Shown: positions 1 to 11,848, counted from the stretch's first letter. The stretch is 64,000 bases of DNA from Liopterus haemorrhoidalis (GCA_963971575.1 OZ020622.1:9834279-9898278), one strand, 5' to 3'. The notes: generated from the sequence alone by a model not told the origin. Numbers and translations: made by a program.

Positions 1-144
1 GATTACCAATATAACTCCACAAAAAAATTGAAAATCGAATATACGTAACCCGCGGAAATTCAAAATTCGCGATACTTTTTGAACAGACCTCGTATTTTAT
101 TGTACTGATTATAGTTTGGTCTGTCGCCATTTTCAATGCAAATA
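1..144. other. unassigned AT-rich DNA
   Basis: No convincing coding or structural feature is visible between the window edge and the first mariner end. Confidence 0.4.
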
Positions 145-702
145 CGAGGGTTGCCATTTATATTTCGGGATTTAAGATCAAAAACAATTATTTATCAACA
201 AAAGTGGTTTTATTATTTTTCAAAATATTCTGCATGTCAGATCAATACACTTTTGCATGCGTTTGAACCAATTTTCAAAGCACTTTTTTCAATCCGATTG
301 AGGCATTTTCCACTCCGATTGTCAAATTATGTGGGATCCAACCCGAACCAATCTTTTTGACGACCAAATGTTCATGCAATAGTGAATGTATGCTGGTCCC
401 ACTAATGCCCAAGAATACCTCAATCTCACGATAAGTCACATGACGATCTTGCAGTATCAGTTCACACACAGCATCAATGTTTTTCAGAACAATAACCACT
501 TAAGTGAACTACGGCCACAACTAAAGTGTGCAAACTATCGATAAACAGTAGTCTTTGATGGTGCTTCAAAAAAATTCATCGCCAAAATTCGAATTAAGTT
601 CATCGATGCACTGTTGTTGGGTTAATCCACGTCGAAAGTTGTAAAAAATAATCGCTCGAAAATTTTCACGATTTAATTCCATTTTTAGCGAGTTCCTTCA
701 AA
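145..702 (-). pseudogene. mariner relic A, internally deleted
   Basis: Read on the minus strand, an ATG at 682 starts a mariner-type N-terminus, followed by a frameshifted helix-turn-helix region that is clearest at 275-499 (motif RHVTYREIEVFLGIS, then a WIPHNLT-like block). The sequence then jumps to the C-terminal end (FENWFKRMQKCI-like), so the whole catalytic core with its aspartates is missing. The element ends at CGAGGGTTGCC next to TA (143-144), matching the ends of the related copies at 5734, 21952 and 37902. The 5' TIR is absent and the relic abuts another repeat at about 703. It is a DD34D-type mariner by similarity to the longer copies. It cannot encode an active transposase. Confidence 0.8.
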
Positions 703-925
703 TTTTTTATTACAAGATCACGTGACCGGTTGAGCCCTTTGGGACCCTGCTAATCGCATGCCTATAATTTTTAAGACTTTTGTGTCAACTTTCTTTTGAT
801 AAGGGATTATTAAATGCAAATTTGGAAAAAAGTGAAAATGTAATTTTCCATATAACCGGAAAGCGTGCAGGGGTTTAGTACCCTCCTTTCTTTGTTGCCA
901 CGGGGTACATATTCTCTCCTCCAAA
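703..925. repeat. single arm of the palindromic repeat seen at 40440-40955
   Basis: This stretch matches one arm and the spacer of the large inverted repeat at 40440-40955. Shared words include CCGGAAAGCGTGCAGGGG and ATATTCTCTCCTCCAAA. Here only one arm is present, and it runs into a Helentron-like fragment at about 926. The reading frame at 718-924 is not conserved in the other copy and is not taken as a gene. Confidence 0.75.
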
Positions 926-1390
926 TTCTAGTTATATTTTGGCAAATGTTGCATTCAGTTTTTAAGAGCGTAAATTTAATAACCAGTTAAAATTGTTGGA
1001 ATTATATTTTCATTTTATGTGTCATATATACGAAACTAGAGGGGCGGAGCATATGACTTAAAACAACCAATGGAAGTCATAGGCGCAATTTTCAAAATCT
1101 TAATAAACCTTGCTATGTAAAAAAAAATACTGCACATATCTAGAAACCTAAATAATGGTATTAGGTATTCGAATTAAAATTAACAAAAAAATATTTTGAC
1201 ATAAAATTTATTTTTAAAGCTCTTAGATTAACAGACGATAAATTATTTTAAAAATATCGTTCATTTTGCCGTGATTACTTCAAAGCTAAATTTGTCCTAC
1301 ACACTCAGCATGCTGCCATCACTTATTATATACCTGCGAAACTCTGCAATGTGTGAAAATTCACACTTCACATCAATTTTTTAAAATATA
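926..1390 (+). mobile_element. Helentron-like repeat copy 1, 3' part only
   Basis: Matches the right half of the family described at 11767-12925: a CAAATGTTGCATTCAG block, TAGGCGCAATTTTCAAAAT, then ATACCTGCGAAACTCT, the hairpin GTGTGAAAATTCACAC and the end CTTCACATCAATTTTTT. The 5' half with the GTCT microsatellite and the tRNA-like module is missing. Confidence 0.75.
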
Positions 1391-1588
1391 GTTAATGACT
1401 GTTTGGGATTTAATTTTCCATTTTTTAAACAAAACTACGTTGATTGTTTCTCTCTATTATGAAAACCAAACTAGATGTCATAACGGAATAAAATTCTACT
1501 GACATATGACAACATAACATCACGTATCAAATTTTAACAGCGCGATCTATGTGTAGGAGTTCGCTTCGTATTTTAATTCCACCCTTGT
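1391..1588. other. unassigned spacer
   Basis: AT-rich DNA between a Helentron-like 3' end and the left target duplication of the hAT element. Nothing recognised. Confidence 0.4.
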
Positions 1589-2029
1589 ACTATTATCAGC
1601 GGCGGCGCTAGACCAATCGTGGACGTCGGCGAAATTAGCTTTGCGAGGCCCTTTTCATTTCTCAGTAAAAAAAAAAAAACGATAGTAAAAACAAACCTTG
1701 ATTTGGCCTAGTCTTCTGGCTTCACTTTTTAGCCACTAAACACTATATTTTATATAAAATTATAAACACAACTCATAACTGTTATTATTAATTTTAAACA
1801 CATATTTATATACACTTAATTTTAATATAAATATTTACACTTATTTGTTGTTAACACTTAAATATTAATTTTAATGTTTATCAAATTAAATTAATGATTT
1901 TAAAGTTTTAGGTCAAATAAACGTTAAATTAAATAAGCTGAATTATACTTAAATTTATGAGTACCATATTAATTTAATTGTTATCAATTATGAATTAATA
2001 ACAAAATTACACGAACAAACAAATTAAAA

Positions 2030-2988
2030 AATTGATGTGAAGTGTGAATTTTCACACATTTCAGGGTTTTGCAGGTATTTAATAACTGAATGATGATTAT
2101 TTGGGATGCCAAAACAAATTTTATGTCAAAATATTTTTTTATGAATTTTAATTCGAATGCCTAATACCATTATTTAAGTTTCTAAATATGTGCAGTATTT
2201 TTTTTACATAGCAAGGTTCATTAAGATTTTGAAAATTGCGCCTATAGCTTCTATTGGTTGCTTAAATAATTAGCCCCGCTCTCTGATTTCGTATACATCA
2301 AACAGAATTAAATTATAATTTCAACACTTCCCACTGGTTATTAAATTTACGCATTTAAAAATTAAATGCAACATTTACCAAAATATAACTAGAATTTTGA
2401 CAAAATAATTTAAACAAAAGAAAACTGCAAAAAAAAAAAACAAAAAAATTTAAATTGACAGCATTCGAACTCTAGTTTGCAAGTGACCTGTTTGACAAAT
2501 TAGATAACCAATGACTAAACGCACATCGCTATGAGCGCTCACGTATCAACTTTACATAGCGAATTAAATATTTAACATATTTTGGTTAAAAACACAAAAA
2601 ATGCATTATTTTCCGAAAACATAATCTGATCAAAAATTCCTGTTGTACTATTTCGGTTCACACCAATATACATTACTTAGATTTTTTTCAGATTTTTAGT
2701 TTAAACCATCTGAAAATTTGATGTACAATTTTGACAAAAATCGCGTCAAAATAATTTATTTTGCAAAAATAAAATTTTGATCGTTAATCCACGTACTAAG
2801 GGCTTTCATTTGATACCCTACTCAGAATTTTAAAAAAATATTTTTTTTTTTTCGATGAGCACATATTTGTTTATATTTTTAGGGGGATAGATGTTTTAGT
2901 ATTTTTCCTATGTGCGGGTCAAAAAGTTGTACAGGCATGCCAAATTTCAACCCTCTAGGTTTAGCCGTTTGGCTACAATTTTTACCGA

Positions 2989-3022
<34 letters not shown>

Positions 3023-3072
3023 GACAAAATGATGGTATAAGGGTTTTTTGGTCATACCTACAAAACCCTAAA
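2030..3072 (-). mobile_element. Helentron-like repeat copy 2, nested in hAT
   Basis: Minus-oriented full-length copy. On the plus strand it begins TTGATGTGAAGTGTGAA with the hairpin GTGTGAATTTTCACAC and ends ACAGACAG repeats (2991-3021) and CATACCTACAAAACCCT. It sits between A-runs inside the hAT element and has no clear target duplication, which fits insertion between T residues as in Helentrons. It carries a tRNA-like module at about 2456-2530. Confidence 0.75.
2456..2530 (-). ncRNA. tRNA-like cassette in Helentron-like copy 2
   Basis: On the minus strand a D-arm-like block (TTTAGTCATTGGTTATCT) is followed about 30 nt later by a box B-like TAGAGTTCGAAT, then T-runs that could terminate RNA polymerase III transcription. 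It occupies the same position as the modules at 12326, 27405, 51870, 54085 and 56904 but differs in sequence from them. Stems are degenerate, so it is probably not a functional tRNA. Confidence 0.45.
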
Positions 3073-3450
3073 AAGGCGAAATTTTCTGCTTTTAGCCTCA
3101 CTGAATCTTTTCAAAATTGTGTCATAACTAACACCAGCCGCTATTTCAGCTTCAATTGACAAAACTGATAACGCAGATAGTCTTTCTTGGCTCATCGTGC
3201 TTCTTAAGTAGGTCTTAATCAGTTTTAACTTTGTGAAGCTTCTCTCAGCAGAAGCTGTACTTACTGGAATTGTGAGCATGATTCTGATTGTTATGTAAAG
3301 ATTTGGATATACTTCTTCAAAATTATTTTCTAAAATGTACTGGATAAGTTGTTTTGCATCATTTGTATTTTCTAGTTAAGTCGATTTTAAAATTTGCAGT
3401 TCTTCATAAAGTTCGAAAGGATCTATGTCGCTGTTTTCACCTAAAGTATT
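3072..3450 (-). pseudogene. hAT transposase C-terminal (dimerisation) fragment
   Basis: The minus-strand frame reads through DPFELYEELQILKS, one in-frame stop at about 3378, then KQLIQYILENNFEEVYPNLY and the hallmark SASAERSFTKLKLIKTYLRS followed by MSQERLSALSVLSIE. The AERSFS/KLKLIKTYLRS block is the hAT dimerisation domain of ZMYM-like transposases. The DDE catalytic region upstream is not present. The apparent C-terminus at 3058-3072 runs into the nested repeat. Family assignment is secure; activity is not possible. Confidence 0.85.
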
Positions 3451-3715
3451 GTACCTAAATCATTACAATGCTTGAAAAGGTCCTCTTTTGGCAAAAATTT
3501 CAAATAATTGATGTCATAAATAAAACCAAATCGTTCAAAATATTCATTAAGCGCTTTGAATCGACATTAAGTGTCGACTATGACTGCGTCTATCATCGTG
3601 TTGAAAAAATTAACTTTGTACTGCGTTTCAACAAATTTTTGCGAGGCCCTCTAAAGCGCGAGGCCGTCGGCAGTCGTCGACGTCGCCGACGCCTAACGCC
3701 GCCACTGACTATTAT

Positions 3716-4721
3716 ATTATAATATTTTGTTTTCAAGACCTGTACGGAGTTATCGATTTATTGTTTTTGCAATGAACTACCTATATATTTTCTGAGAAGC
3801 TGCAAAGCACAGAAACTTGGAGAATTTATTAAAATACCAATATATGGTCCATGAATGAGAAAATTTTCCATAATTTAATACCTTTTGGTAACAGGTTTTA
3901 GCTCCTGACAAATTCTGTAATTCCAAGAAGTAAAAAAAAGAGAAATTCTTCCGGAAATACTAACATTCTCATCATGTCAACATGCACAAAAATTCATAAA
4001 AAATGCATGGATTTTCTTGAATCTTTAGCAGTCACAAATAGAGATAAAAACAAATTCCTAAGGACGTAAAAGCTCATATTAAATAAGCACGTTACAGAGA
4101 TTAAATATTTAAGACATCCTGTCACTATTAATCATACAAGCTCCTGTTCAATAAAACTGTTTATGAAGCTGTTTGTTATAAATGGATTCTGTTAAAATGT
4201 GGAGTTTTATAGCTGCATTTTTTGAGATCTTACAAAATAAAGATAGAAGACTATGTATTGATTCATAAATCTTTTTTATAGCTAAGGGTAAAAATATGTA
4301 GTTTTATAAAAAATATTGGGAAAAATGATTTAAAAGAAAACCCTGGATATTCAATATATGTACAGAAAACAGTAGAAAAAAGTATAGAATTGGTGGCTCA
4401 AGACAGAGAAGCTTGGAAAATAATGTGGATATGGATGAAGTACTTACTATCGATACTAGTAAGGTAAAATTTTTTTTACTGGCATTCCTTATAATTATTA
4501 TCGGTTATATTTGTATAGTAATGTGATTCAGCGATCCTAGCGGTCAATCGTAAAATTTGATGTTAAGTAATGTTGTAATAAATTTAACCGGAAACTCTAA
4601 GCCTAAAATTAACTACTGCAGATAACAGCACAAGATGAAAAATTTCATGCGCAAATCTAAATAAGGCTCTAATTTCAAATCGGTAAAATATTATTTTTGT
4701 AATTTACTGCAAGTGACAGTA
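3716..4721. other. unassigned AT-rich DNA
   Basis: About 1 kb without a recognised gene, inverted repeat or repeat family. Confidence 0.4.
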
Positions 4722-4729
4722 CTACATAC

Positions 4730-5671
4730 TAGAGATGGGAATTTCGGCTCAGTTTGCGGAACCGGATCGGTGGAGGTCGTTCAGTTTGTTGAGCCGGTTC
4801 ATTGATCCGGCTCAGTAATCCGGTTAAGTAAACATGTTTTCGAGACACAGGTCGGTCGTTAGTTCTTAGGTAGAACGTCGCTTAACCCGGTCAGTTGTCG
4901 GTCGTTCGCTTGTAGGTAGACGTCGCTTAGAGCCGGCTCTTTCTTAGACCGGGTCAGTTGTCGGTCGTTCGCTCGTAGGTAGAACGTCGCGTAACCCGGT
5001 CAGTTGTCGGTCGTTCGCTTGTAGGTAGACGTCGCTTAGAGCCGGCTCTTTCTTACACCCGGCCCTTTCTTAGACCGGGTCAGTTGTCGGTCGTTCGCTC
5101 GTAGGTAGAACGTCGCTTAACCCGATCAGTTGTCGGTCGTTCGCTCGTAGGTAGAACGACGCTTAACCCGGTCAGTTGTCGGTCGTTCGCTCGTAGGTAG
5201 AACGTCGCTTAGCCCCGGTTCTTATCTAACATTTTTGAAACAAACAATTCACTTAATGTAGCTACTGTATTTTAAACCAGATGTGTTAAGTTTATGGCGA
5301 TGTTTATTGCCCTTATAAATCGGACATCTGGGATTTGGGCAATATTTTTAATATTTTTATATAGTATTGTTGTAAGAAAATACAGACTAAGCCTATTAGT
5401 TTCAAATAAACTGCCCTACAAATTGATGACAATAAATAACTTTATGATAATACATTACAAGCCGAGTTCTCGCGAAGTTCAACATGACATCGATCCAGAT
5501 CCGGATCACTCCGGTCACAGCTCACAATCGCCCGACCACTCGTATCCTTGAAACTTGAAACTATACAGTGAGCCGTGAGCCGATTTATTTCAATTTGGTG
5601 AACCGTGTCACATCGGTCAGTGTACTGAGTCGGCTCAGTGAACCGGTTCGTTCATGAACGACCCATCTCTA
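4730..5671. mobile_element. non-autonomous hAT element with internal minisatellite
   Basis: Starts TAGAGATGGGAATTTCGG and ends CGACCCATCTCTA, giving hAT-type terminal inverted repeats. The flanking 8-bp duplication ctacatac is perfect (4722-4729 and 5672-5679). No transposase domain is visible. The open frame at 5294-5551 has no recognisable motif. The left half contains a GC-rich tandem array. Confidence 0.88.
4845..5215. repeat. about 46-bp minisatellite inside hAT element
   Basis: Repeated units built on GTCAGTTGTCGGTCGTTCGC followed by TCGTAGGTAGAACGTCGC. The units vary (TTGTAGG/TCGTAGG) and some are separated by AGAGCCGGCTCTTTCTTA. The array lies wholly inside the hAT element. Confidence 0.8.
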
Positions 5672-5733
5672 CTACATACTACAAAATTCGAATTATATAA
5701 TAGTAACATTCTACAGCAATCCGATCTAATATA

Positions 5734-6272
5734 CGAGGTTTATGGTTTTACAAACGACCACTAAATGGCAATATTGAAATGTGTCATTACTATATTCGTA
5801 AAAATTGACATTTGTTATTGTGAAATCAGTGGCAGCATATAAATTGACCGAGTAGTCATCGACAAAATCAGGAAAAACAACCAAAAACGTCGCAGCATTC
5901 TTCATCTTGACCAGGCAAGCTCCCACACAGCACGTCAAACAATTGATTATTTGAAGGAGAAAAACATCGAATTAATGTATCATTGCCCGTAATTACCTGA
6001 TTTATCCCCTAACGACTTTTTTTTGTTCCCCAATGTCAAACAAAAAATGCGTGGACAGCGGTTTTCATCACCTCAAGAAACTGTTAAAGCCTTCGAAAAC
6101 CATGTTTTTGAGATACCAACTTCAGAGTGGAAATGTTTCGAGAATTGGTTTGAACGCATGTAAAAGTGTGTAAATCTTAAAGGCGAATATTTTGAAAAGC
6201 AAAAAAACACTTTGTTCAAAAAAATTTTTTTTTCTTTCTTAGTTTTTGTAAAAACTTAAAAGGTAGCCCTCG
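5734..6272 (+). pseudogene. mariner relic B, N-terminal half deleted
   Basis: Ends CGAGGTTTATGGTTTTAC and AAAAGGTAGCCCTCG lie against TA on both sides (5732-5733, 6273-6274), as expected for mariner. The 5' leader is joined directly to the region coding the second catalytic block (ILHLDQASSH), removing the helix-turn-helix and first aspartate. The rest reads as the transposase C-terminus (PNDFFLF, MRGQRFSSPQE, SEWKCFENWFERM) with a stop after MYHCP. It belongs to the same family as 145, 21952 and 37902. The second and third aspartate positions are still readable, but the protein is not restorable by simple reading. Confidence 0.82.
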
Positions 6273-6274
6273 TA

Positions 6275-6725
6275 AACTAATATGTTCACATAATTTAACA
6301 CATTAAAATAGTGTTATAAAACTTTTTTTTTTTGGTGTAATTTAAATTAAAAAATAATTTTAAAATGATTTATTGTTTCGTTTTGTTTCCGAAACAATGA
6401 ACAGTACAAATTCATTTAAACACGTTTACAAAAAGGGTTCATAAATCAAGAAAAATATATTTTATTTTTTGTATTATGAAGTATGTCTACAAGATAACTT
6501 TTTCTGAAAGACACTTTTTCTAACTCCGAAAATACATAGAAGTTTTTATTTTATTGTCCCAAATTTCTTTTATATCAAACCAAGTTTCTATACGTTTTCA
6601 TACAATTTATTGTATACCCACTCATTGTAATCCGAATAATAATGGCAGAAGTAGAAACAAATATGTAAGAGACATGTCCTCAAAGAATGAGTATTCTAAT
6701 TTGAAAAAAAAGAAAAACAGTTATT
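6275..6725. other. unassigned AT-rich DNA
   Basis: No feature recognised. The short open frames here have no motif. Confidence 0.4.
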
Positions 6726-8450
6726 TTAGATATAGGTCGCCCTCCTAATCGATGCACTTCGGGAGCCGAGGTATGAGCTTTTTATACCTGTATCGAAAAA
6801 ATTTCCCGCCAACTGTACTGTCCATTCTTTGACGGCATGGTTGACCTCATCGTCGATGGAAAACCTTTTTCCGCCCATAGACTCCTTAAGAGAGGTAAAC
6901 AGATGGTAATCCGATGGCGCCAGATTGGGGCTGTGCGCTGGGTGTTTGATAATGTCCCATCTAGGGATATGCGATACTGAGAAAGTATCGATATTTGGGT
7001 ATCGATAATATCGAATAAAAAGTATCAATATCGGTATCGTATCAAAACAAAATATCGATATTTTCAAGTATCGAAACGAAAAATGAATATTTTTTCTATA
7101 TAGCGTAAAAAACATTTTATTCTTATAATAAAAATTTAATTGTTTTACAATAATAAATAGATCCAAGTATAATGGCTATTCCAAAGTTTTAGGCGGCACT
7201 AAATGGGAATTTAGTTCTTTTAGGTTGTCACGTGTCATGAGAACGGACCTTGCTTTGGTTATTTTATTTTTCGGGTTGGTATGTGAAAATTTAAAATACC
7301 AACAGTGGAACTCTTCTGTGAGTGCAACCATTGAAACGAATGACATTTATTAACAATTTTAATACTTTTTTACCTATTTTGGAGACAAAACAAATAAATA
7401 AATGGGAAATTTTTATTAAGAATGACAAAAAATTAAAATGCAATGAAAAGGACATTTTATAATGACAGTCAATTTGATCTAGAATTTGCAATGTGAGTAT
7501 GATTTACAAAGCTTAAATAAAATGACCAAAAATCTGAATTAATTACTAGATTTCAAAATCTAGTTCCAGCTAAACGTTTGGAATAGCCTATATATGCTGT
7601 TCACTTTTGTAAAAACAGACTACGAGGAAATTTTTATTTCAGTAGTTTGCACCTTTGAAATTGTATGTCAGGTTGGTATTAAAAAATAGTAAAAAATGGT
7701 AAGGCAATGGCGCCTACAGGTCTGAGTGATTGTTTAAAATATAATTAAACACTCCACTCTTCTTCATTGCAGGTACCGAGAAAATTCAGTTTAGTAAGCC
7801 TTTTGCCCAAAAGCCTATGTCTGTCTCTGCATACAGTGGCTCCTGCATTCGAAAATTAGCGCTTTTAAGGAACTGACGTCGCTACTACTGATAAGAATAT
7901 CTGAGCAATTTTATATAAGTTAGGAAAGACTGTTTTCACATCGTCCCAAACCAGTAACGGATTGGATTTCAGAGGTTAAACTGGATTTTTCAAATACAGT
8001 GATATTTCATATTCAGTTTTGTTAGAACCACGTTGGCCTGTGCCTGATTTTAGTTTCCTCTGCCCATGTGCAATGTCAATATGGTGACTCCAAAGAGCTA
8101 CTAGGGCTACTAGTTTTCGCTGATTACAATTTTTAGAAGTGTTTCTTATTAAAAAAAATAAATAATAATTTTATTTCTTATTACAAAAAAAAAAAAAACG
8201 ATTCGATACGATACTGGGTGAAATGTACTGTAAAGTATTGGCAGATTAGTATCGATACTAAAATCGCGATATCGAATGAAAAATATTGATACTGGTATAA
8301 TATCAGTAGTATCGATCATTCCTAGTCCCATCAGAATGAATCCAAAAGTGTCATTGTGATGTGGCTAGTTTGAGGACGGGTATTAGGTCCTAAGACCCTT
8401 TTGAACGCCCAGAGCGAGATGTTATTTTTAACAAAATGGAAACAACATCA
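6726..8450 (-). pseudogene. mariner relic E, split by an hAT insertion
   Basis: The minus strand of 6740-6960 encodes the end of a mariner transposase: WDIIKHPAHSPNLAPSDYHL with the third catalytic aspartate (SD), then LKESMGGKRF and a short C-terminus. The sequence continues across the hAT insertion at 8325, because removing 6962-8332 leaves a continuous gtcccatcagaatg. Only a short upstream stretch follows to about 8450, and it is frameshifted. This is a different mariner lineage from copies A-D. The 3' TIR is unclear near 6735. Confidence 0.7.
6962..8324. mobile_element. non-autonomous hAT element nested in mariner
   Basis: Terminal inverted repeats TAGGGATATGCGATACTGAG and ...GTATCGATCATTCCTA are flanked by a perfect 8-bp duplication gtcccatc (6954-6961 and 8325-8332). 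Subterminal stretches are rich in ATCGATA and GATACTG motifs at both ends. The centre (about 7170-8150) has no transposase signature. An end of the same family occurs at 36835. Confidence 0.88.
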
Positions 8451-9475
8451 TGAATTAAAAACTGTAATTTGTAAATTCTTCAAAATAGCGTGAATTTTCT
8501 TAAAAAACGTACAAGCGCGAGGCGCGATTGCTCGTCCTATGTACTTTAACGGAAATCTAACTGTACTATGCACAAGGATTAGCTACAATTGAATCAAAAT
8601 TATTACAATCGGCAATTGCACATCTGACAAAATATCTCTCATCATTTACAATTCAAATTTGCTACACTAGAACTTTTGGAAGTTAGCAGACAATAATCAG
8701 ACATTCCATATTTAATATAGTTGGTCAGAGCATCTAAATTTTCCAGATACTACATTCTCGGAGGCATAGTTGGTCCCTATCAATCATCCCTGTTTACGGG
8801 CTAGTACCCTCAGAATCATATGCAGGTCTATACGTGTCCCAAGTACCGCGAAATCGTGACTGGACTATCCTAGACAACGGTTGTACTACAAGCTGACTCA
8901 TCAGGGAGGTTCTGTATTCAGAGAATTCTGTATTCAACACCAGAACATATTTAATGCAGCAATGCTTGTTTGCACAGTTTGGCTAGACAGACAAAGCTTT
9001 TAGTAAAATTCTTTCAAAGAATTTCTCACAAGAATTCTTAAAGATATTACAATCATATTCAGTATTTGAAATTTTTTAAATTTATATTGTGAAAATTTTG
9101 GGCAGCAGACGGGAAAAATAGAAACGAAATATTTGTTGATAATCATCCTTCTCTTGCAGATTTTATTTCTACTAAACCTATATATTTTTTTAACTGTACT
9201 TTAATAGCGCAAGTTTACGTCACAAAAAATGTTAAAAATAATCGCATATTTTAAGAAGTTAGCAATTAGCAAATTTTATTTATTTTTCACTTCCTTGTTA
9301 TTTTGTCATAGAATACGAGATAATTAAATTAACAACCGGAGTATTATGAATCCATAATGCCCTCTCATTACGCCCTCAACAAATATTTGTCTCATTTACC
9401 GGCTTAGATACCGGCCGTACCTTATTTTTTGATTGCAATAGTCACAAGAGTTCATATTCTTTTTCATATTATCAC
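8451..9475. other. unassigned DNA
   Basis: About 1 kb upstream of a solo LTR with no recognisable gene, inverted repeat or shared repeat. Confidence 0.4.
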
Positions 9476-9479
9476 ATAG

Positions 9480-10015
9480 GTAATCCTGGGTCAGGATTAC
9501 GACATCTAGAAATTGTGACGGTCAGCTGTCTGATTAAAAACTATTCGTCAGCGTCTGACGTATGTGGCCTGATTACGAAATGCATACACTGCATTTTCGT
9601 AATGAGGAAATATTTGTCATGACGAATGAATATTGGAACTGGGTTAAACTTTCGTTATAAAAAGGCTGGGTGAAACAGAATATGGAAACAGTGGAACATA
9701 GCCAACTCCGCTACACGTATTAGTCCACAAGGTGACGACCAAGACACTGACGCCAGATTCTTGTATCGAGGGTGAAGCCAAGCAAGTAGTGACTATGTGA
9801 ATGGGAGAAGACTTCTCCAGGCTCCTCGACTACCGGATGGGCAGCCCCCGCCTCGGAGATAGGTCCAAGCTGATCCTGGCCAACACGGGGTGGACCGAAG
9901 ACTTTCCCAACTCCATGGACCAATTCAAACATTATATTGTAATTTTGATAAATGTTTAATAAATTTGTTATGTTGAAACCAGGAGTTGTGTCTCAATCAA
10001 ACCACACACGTGACA
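9480..10015 (+). mobile_element. solo LTR, copy 1
   Basis: The 536-bp unit begins TATCACATAGGTAATC (TG to TA compared with the other copy) and ends CACACACGTGACA, giving the short TGTCAC...GTGACA inverted ends of an LTR. It is flanked by a 4-bp duplication atat (9476-9479, 10016-10019). A TATA box, TATAAAAAGG, lies at 9656-9665 and an AATAAA-type signal at 9957. The second copy is at 20373-20900. No gag-pol sequence adjoins it, so recombination between two LTRs is inferred. Ty3- or Bel-type cannot be decided. The frame at 9720-9932 is not a gene. Confidence 0.8.
9656..9665 (+). promoter_or_regulatory. TATA box of solo LTR
   Basis: TATAAAAAGG lies within the LTR upstream of a conserved block. 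The second copy has a mutated version (TACAAAATAG), so promoter function is inferred only for this copy. Confidence 0.5.
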
Positions 10016-10239
10016 ATATTTCTGTTTAGATTTAAGTGGTAACAAACTTTCTGTTGCTTTTTGTGCATTTTTCTCGATATATTATGGTAATTCTTGCATA
10101 TTCATTAAATTAATTCTGACAATTAAATGATTAAACAAAATTTGTTTTTTGTCTATAAACTGTGTATTGACATAGGCTACCAGATAGGTATAAATATCTG
10201 TTAATTTTTACTTTTGTGTGAAGTAATAAGCATTATACT

Positions 10240-11185
10240 CGGAAGAAGAATGCAGAGTACTTCACCAAGAAGCCACTAGCAACACAATCCCAATTAAATC
10301 AGGGTAAAACAAGGATGTCCTTGTTTTTTTCGCTGCTTTTTATTTTAGCTCTTGACTGGATCCTAACACATATAAGTGGGAACAGAAATGGTATATTGTG
10401 GGATCTCCAACACCATTTAACAGACCTAGACTATGCAGACGATATCTGCCTGCTGTCTCATAAATTCGACTATTTGAACCAACTAACTCAACTAGCCAAG
10501 CTAACAGGACTCGAGATTAATATCTATAAAACAAAACCCTGCGCATAAACACCACCAACACAAGACAGTTAAAAATTGGTCAGGAAGATATTGATGATGT
10601 AGATGAGATTTGTTACCACGGCAGCATAATTGCCAAAGATGGAGGAGTAATGCTGGTTATTGAGCAACGCTTGAACAAGACCAGGTAAGCTTTCTCTATG
10701 TTATATGCTGTCTGGAGATCCAATTATATCCTAAGAAACACAAAGCTGCGCTTGTTCAACTCAAATATGAAATCCGTCCTGCTCTATGTGACACCTGGAG
10801 GGTTACCCGTTTAATCACTTCCAAATTGCAATCTTTTGTAGACATAAGACTCGCCGGAAAGAATATCTAACGCAGAGCTATGGCAACAAACAAACCAAAC
10901 AGATATCCAGAAGGAAATAAAATTGCGCAAGTGGAAATGGATAGGACATGTCCTGAGGAGAGTGCGGATTAGCGTGCCTAGAATGGCCTTGGATTGGAAT
11001 CCACAAGGCACACGCAAAATCAGAAGGCCAAAAACAACCTGGAGATGAATTATTCAAGAAGCGAAGAATTTTGGAAAATCGTGGCTTGAAATTAAACATC
11101 TTGCGGTCAATAGAATACGCTGGAAGAGTTTTGTGGAAGCCCTGTGCTCCCCTCATAGGAGCCAAAGGAATATATTTATCATAAC
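10240..11185 (+). pseudogene. non-LTR retrotransposon (LINE), RT and C-terminal fragments
   Basis: A frameshifted GVKQGCP motif (about 10302-10322) is followed by an open frame at 10315-10548 containing LFILALDWILTHISG, the RT active site DYADDI (YADD at 10432-10443) and GLEINIYKTK. Further on, 10890-11170 reads KWKWIGHVLRR, ALDWNPQGTR, RPKTTWR and RIRWKSFVEALC, the C-terminal tail typical of this LINE type. Stops and frameshifts interrupt it. A related tail lies at 18540-18770. The clade is not fixed by eye. Confidence 0.82.
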
Positions 11186-11766
11186 AAAATAATATGATGC
11201 AAACTTTAAAATTATTTATAATGGTAGTTAATACCACATATTATGGGAATTAGCACTTGCTACCTCCATATTTTGCCTGCTGTTAATGATTTCTGGTTAT
11301 AAGTTTTAAAACCAGTTCATTTTAATTTGGTTTAATTATATATTTAATTTAATTTAATTATATGTTCTGCAACATTGATCAATAAGATGCAATGATGCAG
11401 TAATCAATAGAATGTAAATTTAGAATATTATTTACAGTTATACACTGTAAATTTGAATATATAAAGTATGTTGGGAATCATTAAATATGTTTAGTTATTT
11501 GTAAACAATCTGTGAATCAAAATGTCAGAAACTGTTGGAAGAGAAAAAATTTAATTCAATGGAAGAAGTGAAAATATCCCTTCATGAGTTTTTAGCTCTA
11601 AAACCAGAAGATTTTTATAAGGATGAGATAAATAAGTACTAACTTACTGATTATAATAGAAAACTAAAAACAGCTGATTTTTATAGCAATAAATAAAATT
11701 AGTCAATAGATGGGAAACTGTTGTAAATAATAATGGAAATATAATAGTATGAATAAACAGTGTTTT
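11186..11766. other. unassigned AT-rich DNA
   Basis: Very AT-rich, with local TTTAATTTAATTATAT reiteration at 11330-11360. No gene recognised. Confidence 0.4.
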
Positions 11767-11814
11767 TAGGGTTTTGTAGGTATGACCAAAAAACCCTTAT
11801 ACCGTCATTTTGTC

Positions 11815-11848
<34 letters not shown>

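Larger units (their letters stand above)
1597..3707 (-). mobile_element. hAT transposon relic with 8-bp target duplication
   Basis: The left end CAGCGGCGGCGCTAGAC and the inverted right end ending CGCCGCCACTG form hAT-type terminal inverted repeats. They are flanked by a perfect 8-bp duplication, actattat, at 1589-1596 and 3708-3715. The minus strand near the right end encodes the C-terminal hAT dimerisation domain of a transposase. A Helentron-like repeat (2030-3072) is nested inside, so the element itself is about 1.07 kb and lacks most of the transposase. It was inserted before the Helentron-like copy. Confidence 0.88.

Noticed and set aside
718..924. 68-codon minus-strand frame
   Set aside because: Lies in a repeat arm whose other copies do not keep the frame.
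10811..11237. Two minus-strand frames of 68 and 119 codons
   Set aside because: Antisense shadows of the LINE C-terminal tail read on the plus strand.
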